From the NCBI GenBank assembly GCA_965207995.1, contig OZ242299.1, forward strand, positions 2,604,001 through 2,668,000: a stretch of DNA of 64,000 bases, in the 5' to 3' direction. The notes under the pieces are model-generated. The model searched no databases and had not been told where the DNA came from. It saw only the letters and a program-made list of their open reading frames with translations. Made by a program: the position numbers and the translations under genes. This DNA comes from DAOUKH01 sp965207995. GTDB taxonomy: Bacteria; Chloroflexota; Dehalococcoidia; SHYB01. Numbering within the stretch: position 1 is the first letter of the stretch; every line of letters begins with the position of its first letter. This document shows, in pieces, positions 24,752 to 32,778 of this stretch.

Positions 24752-26443
24752 ATGGACCGGCCCAGGAACGAGTTCGCGCTGGCGGCGGCCTTCGGCCTTG
24801 TGCTATTCGTGACCGTGCTCGCCGTGGTCGTCGTATCTCGGCCGTCCGCCGATACGGCGCTCGCAGGGCCGCTGAGGACGCACGAGCAGGAATGCGACTG
24901 GGACGAGACATTGGGTGCGCCGGTTTGCCGCCCGAAACCCCACCCCACCGAGCCGCCTGCGCCAGAGCCTACGGCCACGGCAGACCCCTGCGATGATCTG
25001 TATGGCAGCGCCCGGCGGGAGACCGGCTGCGACGGGCTGCCCCTGCCCACGGCCACGGAGCGGCCGGAGCCGACGGCCACGACACCGCCTACGGCCACGG
25101 ACCCGCCGGAGCCGACGGCCACGACACCGCCCACCGCTACGGACCCGCCGGATCCCACGCCCACGGCCACCCCCGACGCTACCCCGGCTTGCCCGAGCAT
25201 CTCCGATCGGAGCTATCAAGTGGGTGCGTCGGTGACGTTGTCTCTGCCGGCCGCGACCGGCGGAGACGGGACGCTGACCTACAGCTTGGATGGGCTACCC
25301 GCCGGCCTGAGCTACAGCGGTTCACCGCCCGTCGTGACTGGGACCCCAACCACGGCTGGCAACCACACCGTGACCTACGAGGCGGAAGACGCCGACGGTG
25401 ATACCTGTGAGGAGGAGTTCGACATCACCATCACGGATCCACCACCGCCCCCGCCGCCGCCACCGCCCACGGCCACACCCACGCCCACGGCTACGCCGAC
25501 ATTCAATGTAGTTGTCGAGGCTATGGAGGGAGCGCAGGGCTCGTTTCCTTGGATCAACGTCGAGAGCTTCACGTGGCCCAGGGTCATGGACGTCCTTAGG
25601 GTTAGAGTGAAAGTCGGGACATCGGGCGGGTCGAACCCGAGCGGGTACGAATTCAGGCTAAAGCTCCCTCAGGGTACCGGATTCCAAGTAAGCAATGCGT
25701 GGCCCTACGTATGCGACTGGACAAGACCGGACTACACAACTTCGGATTGGGTGCCCGCGAATCAAAGTACACCGACAGTTACCTTGGTCCGTTGCGGTCT
25801 CGGGAATGGTGCAAGTTCAATTGAGATATCGGCCCGGTCTTCCGGGCCACCGCTGCCTGGGCCCGAGTTTAGGGCTGGCTTTACACCGGTCTTGGGGCAA
25901 TCTTGGCATGAACATGATCATAGCGTCACCTACGCGCTCGCGCTCCCGTTGTTTCCCGTGATCCTGCCACCACCCACTACACCGATCTCTGGGAGCGATG
26001 TTGCGACCGCCGTTGATACGGCGAAGGACGCTTGGAACGGCGTAGGGACGAGCTATCAGTTCTCAAGGAATTCTATCTCCCCCGACGTGACGGTCAAAGG
26101 GTATTGGGGGGAGGCCGTCGGCGGCGTCGACCAGTGCAACAGTATTGCGTGTGTGCGCCCCAGCGGAACGTATCCGCATACCGGCAAGCAGACTCTGCTC
26201 ATCGAGGAGCCACCCAAATTCCCTGGCAGGACTGAACGCATGTGGACTATCGACAGCGCAAAGAAGGCGAAGTCGTGCTGCTACTACCTGCCGGTAGTGA
26301 TGATGCATGAACTCGGACACACGCTTGGACTGGGACACAGTCAGAACCCCCAAGATGTCATGGGCGGCAGCGTTAAAGACGCGCTTTCCCCAAACGACGA
26401 AGAAGGCCTGCGGATGATCGCCGTGGATCACCCGCCGCTCTAA
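24752..26443 (+). CDS. Secreted metzincin-like zinc protease with He_PIG (Ig-like) domain (protease A)
   Basis: A 563-residue exported protein. An N-terminal hydrophobic segment (residues about 8-29) acts as signal or anchor. A Pro/Thr linker with tandem PTATxPPEP repeats follows (about 85-145), then a putative-Ig He_PIG domain (about 146-228: LTYSLDGLPAGLSYSG), a poly-Pro linker, a beta domain, and a C-terminal catalytic domain with HELGHTLGLGH (His519, Glu520, His523, His529) and a Met-turn candidate QDVMGG (Met537). This zinc site is the metzincin pattern HExxHxxGxxH. It should cleave proteins outside the cell. It is the first gene of a duplicated pair with the lipoprotein at 26582, and its He_PIG-coding DNA is nearly identical to that of protease B. 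Confidence 0.8.
   Translation: MDRPRNEFALAAAFGLVLFVTVLAVVVVSRPSADTALAGPLRTHEQECDWDETLGAPVCRPKPHPTEPPAPEPTATADPCDDLYGSARRETGCDGLPLPTATERPEPTATTPPTATDPPEPTATTPPTATDPPDPTPTATPDATPACPSISDRSYQVGASVTLSLPAATGGDGTLTYSLDGLPAGLSYSGSPPVVTGTPTTAGNHTVTYEAEDADGDTCEEEFDITITDPPPPPPPPPPTATPTPTATPTFNVVVEAMEGAQGSFPWINVESFTWPRVMDVLRVRVKVGTSGGSNPSGYEFRLKLPQGTGFQVSNAWPYVCDWTRPDYTTSDWVPANQSTPTVTLVRCGLGNGASSIEISARSSGPPLPGPEFRAGFTPVLGQSWHEHDHSVTYALALPLFPVILPPPTTPISGSDVATAVDTAKDAWNGVGTSYQFSRNSISPDVTVKGYWGEAVGGVDQCNSIACVRPSGTYPHTGKQTLLIEEPPKFPGRTERMWTIDSAKKAKSCCYYLPVVMMHELGHTLGLGHSQNPQDVMGGSVKDALSPNDEEGLRMIAVDHPPL
25187..25437 (+). repeat. Direct repeat copy 1 (He_PIG-coding block)
   Basis: 251 bases inside protease A nearly identical to 29181-29431 inside protease B, with no length difference (constant offset 3994). 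The flanking parts of the two genes are far more divergent. It encodes the Ig-like domain from ACPSISDRSYQ to FDITITD/E. Confidence 0.9.
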
Positions 26444-26581
26444 TGGGATGAGTGGTTGACTAGGACTCCTGGTGCGAACGACGTGACGGCCATAGGGGAA
26501 CCTTCGCGGGTCAGGTTTCGTCTGATATAGAAGAGCAAGACCGGAAGAAGTAGGCCCAGCCCCACCTTTGGAGGTTCGGCG

Positions 26582-28798
26582 ATGAGTTCGTTATGGTACA
26601 CCCGGTTGGCATTGCTGCTATTGGGCGTGGTTCTCGTCGCAGCGTGCAGCCAAGGCGAATCCTCAGGCCCTCGCCCTCCTGAATTAATGCAACCGACGTC
26701 TCCAGCTCCGGCCTCGGAGGCAGCACCGCCGAGTCCTACCCCAGCTCAGGAGGCGGCACTGCTGAGCCCCACCCCAACCCCGGCGGTGCGCAGCCACACG
26801 CATAGTCTAGATGTGCTCACCAAAACGCCCGCCTCGATTGACCATCGCATACTACTCTCCGATGTCGTGGCCCGGGCTGCGTTCTCCTCGGCGACGGCCA
26901 CAGTGACAACAATTCCCAGCGGCGAAGGGGTCGCACCGACCTATCGAGCAGCGCTGGAATTGCGGTTCACAGTCGCGGAATACCTGAAGGGAAACGGCGC
27001 TGCCAGCATCGTGGTGGAGGTGGTCGACGGCCACACCTACCTTACGCGGGACGAGGCCCTGGGAGTTGCACAACTATGGTCGCAGACTAGGAACGCAACG
27101 TGGGACAACCGGGAGGCGGTGCTCTTCCTAGTTTCGGCAACCGGCGCGGACGCGGCGGGGGGAGCGCAGGGAAGGCAGGGAGGGCCGAGCGCGGAGACGG
27201 CCCTCCGATTTACGGAGACAGGACTGGGAGGATACGAGCTTGACGGGGGGGACAAGACGTGGCTGCCCGCCAGCGAGGCGTCCGGCCAATCGGAAGGGCA
27301 GGCTTCCGGCCAGACAGGTGGTGCGGACCCGTTATATCTGACCGCCTCCGAGCCTGGCGATGACGGCTCTCTGCCGACCGTTTCACTGAGCGAGCTACGC
27401 TCCCATGTCTCGGCGGTCGCTGCGACCCTGGCGAAGGGCGCGGGTATCGAAGGCTACGAAAAGTGCATCGAGTCTAAATACGGCAACGAAAGATGGGTTC
27501 GGGCCGTCGAGGCGGCCTATGGTGAACCCTATGCTCCCACCGTGGTGGAAAAACAAATCGCCTCGGGTCTACCTGCGGGGACTCAGTTTCACCATAGCAG
27601 GCTGGGCGGCGGCGTGGGGTATAACAGTTGGCTTGTCGGCCCGGACGCGACCCGCTTTCACGTCCAGATCGTCGACACCGGCCTCTCCTTCACGACCGCG
27701 CGTCCGCTGCCGGACGGCGCATATGCATTCGGGGAGCATTTTCAATTCCATTATTGGGTGCCCTGCAACTACGCGCCGGGCCCTGACTGGAACTGGACGG
27801 TGACCGTCACGGCGCCGGCGGGCACGGTGCACGAGGCGTTCTTCGACCCCGGCACCATCGGGACGGCGGTGGGGGCGGACGGGACGAACGGGGTGTTGAA
27901 GCCGACGGCGTTCACCGTGGGTGGGGTGAGCACGGGGCTCCAGACTCTGAAGTGGGAGAGCGGCAGCCTGACGCTGGTGCTGACCTCGTCGGCGTCGCTG
28001 TCGGGGCACGCGCTCGACTTCATCGCCCTGGACGGGTCGGTGGCGCTGTCGCTCGCGGGCGGCGCCACCGCGGCGGCGTCCCACACGTGGAGCGTGACGG
28101 ACCAGCCGTGGCAGGCGGGTGACCTGCTGATGCTGCGGATTCGCTCCGGCGCACCCGTGGCCACGCCAACGCCCACCGCTACGCCGGTCCCACCGGCCCC
28201 GCCGGTGTTCGGATCGAGCACGTACGCCTTCTCGGTGGCGGAGAACGCGGCGACGGGGACGGCCGTGGGGACGGTCGCGGCCACGGACGCCAACGACGAC
28301 ACGGTGACGTACTCGGTCACGGCGGGGAACGGCGGCGGCGCGTTCGCCATCGATTCGCGGTCGGGGGCGATCACCGTGGCGGGGTCGCTGGACCGGGAGA
28401 CGACGTCGTCGTACACGCTGACGGTACAGGCGGCGGACGGGAACGGCGGAACGGGCACGGCCACGGTCACCGTCACGGTGACCAAGGCGAACGAAGCGCC
28501 GGTGTTCGGCTCCGACAGCTACAGCTTCTCGGTGGCGGAGACGGAGTCGGCCTATTCGGTCATCGGCACGGTGGCGGCGACGGACGGGGACGGCGATCCG
28601 GTCACGTACTGGATCACGGCGGGGAACGGGTCCGGGACGTTCAGCATCGACTTGAACGAGGGTTTCGTCCTGATCCGGAAGGCGCTGGACTACGAGACGA
28701 CGACGTCGTACACGCTAACGGTGGAGGCGCGTGACGGGAACGGCGGGGTGGACACCGCCACGGTCGCCATCACCGTGACGGACGTCGAAGGCAGCTAG
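26582..28798 (+). CDS. Cadherin-repeat surface lipoprotein (lipoprotein A)
   Basis: A 738-residue lipoprotein: signal peptide with VVLVAAC (Cys22), a short Pro-rich tether, then an N-terminal domain (about 75-200) with HRILLSDVVARAAF, FTVAEYLKGNG and AVLFLVSATG. A middle region has two lone Cys residues. A beta domain (about 405-520) contains HEAFFDPGTIGTAVGADG and SLSGHALDFIALDG. Two cadherin-like repeats (about 541-636 and 637-736) carry the calcium-type motifs VAATDANDD, LDRET and DGNGGTGT. The function is unknown; it sits between the two metzincin genes and has a close paralogue at 30777. The N-terminal domain has a pattern reminiscent of NTR/TIMP modules, which is speculative. The ATG follows GGAGG. 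Confidence 0.8.
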   Translation: MSSLWYTRLALLLLGVVLVAACSQGESSGPRPPELMQPTSPAPASEAAPPSPTPAQEAALLSPTPTPAVRSHTHSLDVLTKTPASIDHRILLSDVVARAAFSSATATVTTIPSGEGVAPTYRAALELRFTVAEYLKGNGAASIVVEVVDGHTYLTRDEALGVAQLWSQTRNATWDNREAVLFLVSATGADAAGGAQGRQGGPSAETALRFTETGLGGYELDGGDKTWLPASEASGQSEGQASGQTGGADPLYLTASEPGDDGSLPTVSLSELRSHVSAVAATLAKGAGIEGYEKCIESKYGNERWVRAVEAAYGEPYAPTVVEKQIASGLPAGTQFHHSRLGGGVGYNSWLVGPDATRFHVQIVDTGLSFTTARPLPDGAYAFGEHFQFHYWVPCNYAPGPDWNWTVTVTAPAGTVHEAFFDPGTIGTAVGADGTNGVLKPTAFTVGGVSTGLQTLKWESGSLTLVLTSSASLSGHALDFIALDGSVALSLAGGATAAASHTWSVTDQPWQAGDLLMLRIRSGAPVATPTPTATPVPPAPPVFGSSTYAFSVAENAATGTAVGTVAATDANDDTVTYSVTAGNGGGAFAIDSRSGAITVAGSLDRETTSSYTLTVQAADGNGGTGTATVTVTVTKANEAPVFGSDSYSFSVAETESAYSVIGTVAATDGDGDPVTYWITAGNGSGTFSIDLNEGFVLIRKALDYETTTSYTLTVEARDGNGGVDTATVAITVTDVEGS

Positions 28799-28800
28799 GC
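27800..28800 (+). repeat. Direct repeat copy 1 (beta-domain plus cadherin-coding block)
   Basis: About 1.0 kb at the 3' end of lipoprotein A that matches 31746-32752 in lipoprotein B very closely, differing in length by six bases (two extra codons in B before TWSVTDQPWQ). The match stops immediately after the shared TAG stop codon; downstream sequence is unrelated. Confidence 0.9.
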
Positions 28801-28997
28801 AGCGGGCGCCGGGGGCAAGCTTCAGGGTTACCGCGAGTGGCACGAGCATCACGCTGACCTGGGGCGCCGCGGCGAACGCCGACGGCTACGAGATCGAAGA
28901 GAACGACGCCTTCTCCTGTGGGCAGGGAGGGGCGGGCGGAAGCGGCGCGAGCGGGAGTGACGACGGCGCGAGGGGAGACTGCGACAGCTGGTTCCAC
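28779..28997 (+). other. Open fn3-coding segment without start codon, upstream of protease B
   Basis: In the frame of protease B the sequence is open from 28779, after a TGA at 28776, and clearly encodes a fibronectin type III domain from about 28821: FRVTASGTSITLTWGAAAN, then ADGYEIEEN, continuing past 28998 into HTVTGLTHGLTYSYRIRSY. No ATG, GTG or TTG occurs in it before the TTG at 28998, which lies in the middle of the domain (WFHLAFKG). It overlaps the 3' end of lipoprotein A by 20 bases in another frame. Confidence 0.8.
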
Positions 28998-30761
28998 TTG
29001 GCGTTCAAGGGCTCCGGCGACACCAGCCACACGGTGACGGGCCTGACCCACGGCCTGACCTACAGCTACCGCATCCGGAGCTACCGGACGCTGGGAGGAT
29101 CGACAGACTATTCAGGTTATTCCTACGCCGAGGACGCCGTCCCGACGGCGACGCCGACGGCGACGGCCACGCCGCCGCTGGCTTGCCCGAGCATCTCCGA
29201 CCGGAGCTATCAAGTGGGTGCGTCGGTGACGTTGTCTCTGCCGGCCGCGACCGGCGGAGACGGGACGCTGACCTACAGCTTGGATGGGCTACCCGCCGGC
29301 CTGAGCTCCAGCGGATCACCGCCCGTCGTCAGTGGGACCCCGGCCACGGCCGGCACTAACACCGTGACCTACCAAGCGGAAGACACCGACGGTGATACCT
29401 GCGAGGAGGAGTTCGACATCACCATCACGGAGGCGCCGACGCCACCGCCGGGGGGCACGCCCGCACCGACGCTTCCGTTGCCCCCCGTCGTCCCGAACTT
29501 CAAGGCGACCGGGACGTTTAACGGCATGTCCCTGACGTGGACCGGGTTGACTGGCATCCAGGGCTATGAGGTCAGCTACGTCAGTCTGGAGGGAGGGATG
29601 CCCATTGGACCCTCAGGCGACGCCGAGGACCTGGGGGCCGAAGCAACGTCCTATACCTTCCCGCTCACCTGCGACCAGACTGGGTCGATGCGGTTCAAGA
29701 TCAAAGCCCGAGGCGATGGCGTCACCCACAAGGACGCGTACGGACCCACGGCGCATTACGATGTCATGCGAGACCCCTGCCTGACGGCGTCCGTGTCCGG
29801 CAGGAACGACCGCAGCACACCGTACCCCTTCGAGTCCGTTGGGTTCCAGAGTGACTGGTGGGTGTTTGAGTCTACGAAGCTGACGGTCTGGGTGCGGGGG
29901 AGCAATCTCGCGGACTACGAATTCAACCTGTTGACCTGGCCCTCAAGGACGGGGGCCTACGTGGACGGCGGCATTGATGGGTGTCCCCCGTACAGGTCAT
30001 ACTCGGGCCACAAGGTCGCGACGGGCTGGGAGCATACCATCGGGAATGCGCGGCCACTTCAGAACATCGCGGGCCAGGAGAGGGGCACGTTCACCGTCGA
30101 GGTGATCCGCTGCGAACTCGGAGCCGTTTCGGAGACCGGCCTCGTCCTGCAGGTAAGGCGAAAGCTCAACCACGATGACTGGACCTCGATCACGATGCCC
30201 GGGCGCGTTTCGCAGGCACCGCACCAGCCGAACAGATCAGCCACCTACTTGGTCCAGAGGGGCGAGGCCGGCAAAGATACCGACGTCGACACCCTCAGGG
30301 TCGGCACACAGGCCGGTGTCGCCGCATGGCATGACCGTATCAGCTGGGCATACTTCGCCCCGACGACTTCGTCCCCAAGCGTGACGATCCAGTACTTCGA
30401 GTACGGTGACCATATTGAGAAGTGTGGTGCTGGTGCCCTCTACCCCTTCCCCCTCGCGTGTGCGACAGACGGAGATGGATTCCCGCACTTCGAGAAGGGC
30501 CGTGTCATATGGGTCAGCCTACCGCCAGTTGAGGGGGGAGAGTGGAAAATCCACGAGTCCAAAATCGAAGACGGTTTTTTTGAGAAGTATCTCCCGGAGA
30601 TCATGGCCCACGAGCTTGGTCATGTCCTGGGGCTGGACCACCTGCCCGTATCATTCGATGCCGTCATGCGCGAGGCGCACGACTACCAAAACCTCGTCCC
30701 AATTCCTACGAACCACGACCTGTACGGCTTCCGGATAGTCGACGCGGAGCACTCCCATTAG
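28998..30761 (+). CDS. Metzincin-like protease B, fn3/He_PIG/fn3, no signal peptide (5' end lost or fused)
   Basis: At least 587 residues. Order: second half of an fn3 domain, Pro/Thr linker, He_PIG domain (about 60-145), Pro linker, a second fn3 (FKATGTFNGMSLTWTGL), a beta domain like that of protease A (YEFNLLTW, EVIRCELG), and a catalytic domain with HELGHVLGLDH (first His at residue 538 from the TTG) and a Met-turn candidate DAVMRE. The TTG at 28998 only marks the first possible start; the fn3 domain begins further upstream without a start codon, and no signal peptide exists. It is therefore a 5'-truncated copy or was once joined to lipoprotein A. The catalytic residues are intact. Confidence 0.75.
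   Translation: MAFKGSGDTSHTVTGLTHGLTYSYRIRSYRTLGGSTDYSGYSYAEDAVPTATPTATATPPLACPSISDRSYQVGASVTLSLPAATGGDGTLTYSLDGLPAGLSSSGSPPVVSGTPATAGTNTVTYQAEDTDGDTCEEEFDITITEAPTPPPGGTPAPTLPLPPVVPNFKATGTFNGMSLTWTGLTGIQGYEVSYVSLEGGMPIGPSGDAEDLGAEATSYTFPLTCDQTGSMRFKIKARGDGVTHKDAYGPTAHYDVMRDPCLTASVSGRNDRSTPYPFESVGFQSDWWVFESTKLTVWVRGSNLADYEFNLLTWPSRTGAYVDGGIDGCPPYRSYSGHKVATGWEHTIGNARPLQNIAGQERGTFTVEVIRCELGAVSETGLVLQVRRKLNHDDWTSITMPGRVSQAPHQPNRSATYLVQRGEAGKDTDVDTLRVGTQAGVAAWHDRISWAYFAPTTSSPSVTIQYFEYGDHIEKCGAGALYPFPLACATDGDGFPHFEKGRVIWVSLPPVEGGEWKIHESKIEDGFFEKYLPEIMAHELGHVLGLDHLPVSFDAVMREAHDYQNLVPIPTNHDLYGFRIVDAEHSH
29181..29431 (+). repeat. Direct repeat copy 2 (He_PIG-coding block)
   Basis: Partner of 25187-25437, 251 bases with only scattered substitutions, inside protease B. 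The offset of 3994 bases defines the size of the duplicated module. Confidence 0.9.
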
Positions 30762-30776
30762 GGAAGGAACTCAGGT

Positions 30777-32750
30777 ATGCACAAGATCGTCCTGCTCATC
30801 GCCGTCCTACTGGCAGTCGCGGCCTGCGCGCCCCGAGACGTGGCACCCACGCCCGCGCCAGAGGTGCACGCATCCGGAGAGAACCGTAGCCACTACGGGG
30901 CTGCCACGGCCTCGATCGAGGAGCGTATCTGGCTCTCGGACGTCGTCGTCAGGGCGAACCTTCAGTCTGCGGCGGCCGGCAGCCTGACTTTCAGGGCCGT
31001 CGAATACCTCAAGGGTACGGGGCCCAGCACGTTCACGGTGAGCGCCGACACGGACGGGAGGCCGACGACATGGGACGGCCAGGAGGCCCTGCTGTTCCTC
31101 AAAACCCCCGCGCAGGGGGCCCAGGGAGCGTCGGGGACCTCGTCGTTCGCGTTTACCGACACGACGACGTGGCGCTACGGGTCCAAGGGACCGGAGCATT
31201 CCTATACCGGGACGCTGCCGGCAGGCTACGCAGTTAATTCCAGGAATCCCGTGTGGGTCCCGCTGTCGAGCGGCGGCGCAAGCGGTGCAAGCGGCGGTGG
31301 CGAAAACCTCGACCTCGACGAGCTGCGCACGACGGTCGCGTGGCTCGCCGGATCGGGACCCGGGTATGAAGACTGCGTCCGGCTTGCGCTGTCGCACATA
31401 CGATGGTACCGCGATCGGGATGTCTACACTGGGTTGCCCGGAGAGTTCGAGCATGATGGCACGATCCCTTCCGGGGATGCCACGACCCCCCTGCTCACGG
31501 ACAGGAGTACGGATTCAGCTCCTGCACGTACGGCCTACCGGAACAGATGGATTTTGGGCCAGGACCGCGACCTTTTCAGCGCGGTAACCATCGACGACGA
31601 TACCGACCCGACCAATGGCTTTACCGAAGTCCTCAGGGCTGCGCGGCCCTTGCCCGCCGGGTCTTACAGATTTCTCTACCGTGCACAGAACACCGCTTTC
31701 GTGCCATGTGACTACCGCTCTGAGGACGCGGGAGCCTTTTGGAACGTGACCGTCACCGCGCCCGCAGGGAAGGTGCATGAGGCGTTCTTCGACCCGGTCG
31801 CCATCGGAACGGCGGTGGGGGCGGACGGGACGAACGGAACGCTGAAACCGACGGCGTTCACCGTGGGCGGGGTGAGCACGGCGCTCCAGAGCTTGAAGTG
31901 GGAGAGCGACACCCTGACGCTGGGGCTGAGCTCCGCGGCGTCGCTGTCGGGGCACGCGCTGGACTTCATCGCCTTGGACGGGTCGGTGGCGTTGTCGTTA
32001 GACGGCGGGGCGGCGACGGTCTCCGGCAGGACACTGACGTGGAGCGTCACCGACCAGCCGTGGCAGGCGGGCGATCTGCTCATGCTTCGCATCCGCTCCG
32101 GCGCACCCGTGGCCACACCAACGCCCACCGCTACGCCGGTCCCACCGGCCCCGCCGGTGTTCGGATCGAGCACGTACGCCTTCTCGGTGGCGGAGAACGC
32201 GGCGACGGGGACGGCCGTGGGGACGGTCGCGGCCACGGACGCCAACGACGACGCGGTGACGTACTCGGTCACGGCGGGGAACGGCGACGGCGCGTTCGCC
32301 ATCGATTCGGCGTCGGGCGCGATCACGGTCGCCGGGTCGTTGGACCGGGAGACGACGGCGTCGTACACGCTGACGGTGCAGGCGGCGGACGGGAACGGCG
32401 GAACGGGCACGGCCACGGTCGCCGTCACGGTGACCAAGGCGAACGAAGCGCCGGTGTTCGGCTCCGACAGCTACAGCTTCTCGGCGGCGGAGACGGCGTC
32501 GGCCTATTCGGTCATCGGCACGGTGGCGGCGACGGACGCGGACGGCGATGCGGTCACGTACTGGATCACGGCGGGGAACGGGTCCGGGACGTTCAGCATC
32601 GACTTGAACGAGGGATTCGTCCTGGTCCGGAAGGCGCTGGACTACGAGACGACGACGTCGTACACGCTGACGGTGGAGGCGCGTGACGGGAACGGCGGCG
32701 TGGACACCGCCACGGTCGCCATCACCGTGACGGACGTCGAAGGCAGCTAG
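30777..32750 (+). CDS. Cadherin-repeat surface lipoprotein (lipoprotein B)
   Basis: A 657-residue paralogue of lipoprotein A: signal peptide with LLAVAAC (Cys17), N-terminal domain with SIEERIWLSDVVVRANL, FRAVEYLKGTG and ALLFLKTPAQG, a divergent middle part with HIRWYRDRDVY, then the shared beta domain (HEAFFDPVAIGTAVGADG) and two cadherin-like repeats from about residue 460. The N-terminal half is strongly diverged from A while the last 330 codons are almost the same, indicating recent duplication or gene conversion. The ATG lies 15 bases after the protease B stop, with AAGGAA upstream, so the two are one transcript. Confidence 0.8.
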   Translation: MHKIVLLIAVLLAVAACAPRDVAPTPAPEVHASGENRSHYGAATASIEERIWLSDVVVRANLQSAAAGSLTFRAVEYLKGTGPSTFTVSADTDGRPTTWDGQEALLFLKTPAQGAQGASGTSSFAFTDTTTWRYGSKGPEHSYTGTLPAGYAVNSRNPVWVPLSSGGASGASGGGENLDLDELRTTVAWLAGSGPGYEDCVRLALSHIRWYRDRDVYTGLPGEFEHDGTIPSGDATTPLLTDRSTDSAPARTAYRNRWILGQDRDLFSAVTIDDDTDPTNGFTEVLRAARPLPAGSYRFLYRAQNTAFVPCDYRSEDAGAFWNVTVTAPAGKVHEAFFDPVAIGTAVGADGTNGTLKPTAFTVGGVSTALQSLKWESDTLTLGLSSAASLSGHALDFIALDGSVALSLDGGAATVSGRTLTWSVTDQPWQAGDLLMLRIRSGAPVATPTPTATPVPPAPPVFGSSTYAFSVAENAATGTAVGTVAATDANDDAVTYSVTAGNGDGAFAIDSASGAITVAGSLDRETTASYTLTVQAADGNGGTGTATVAVTVTKANEAPVFGSDSYSFSAAETASAYSVIGTVAATDADGDAVTYWITAGNGSGTFSIDLNEGFVLVRKALDYETTTSYTLTVEARDGNGGVDTATVAITVTDVEGS

Positions 32751-32752
32751 GC
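31746..32752 (+). repeat. Direct repeat copy 2 (beta-domain plus cadherin-coding block)
   Basis: Partner of 27800-28800 (offset 3946 at the start and 3952 at the end). Substitutions are few and mostly third-position or single-residue, such as Thr to Ala in the repeat motifs. Confidence 0.9.
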
Positions 32753-32778
32753 GCGTCGGCCGAAGCGGCGGGGAAGAG

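Noticed and set aside
25060..25160. PTATxPPEP repeats as a separate repeat element
   Set aside because: They are in-frame Pro/Thr linker codons of protease A, typical of secreted proteins in this group.
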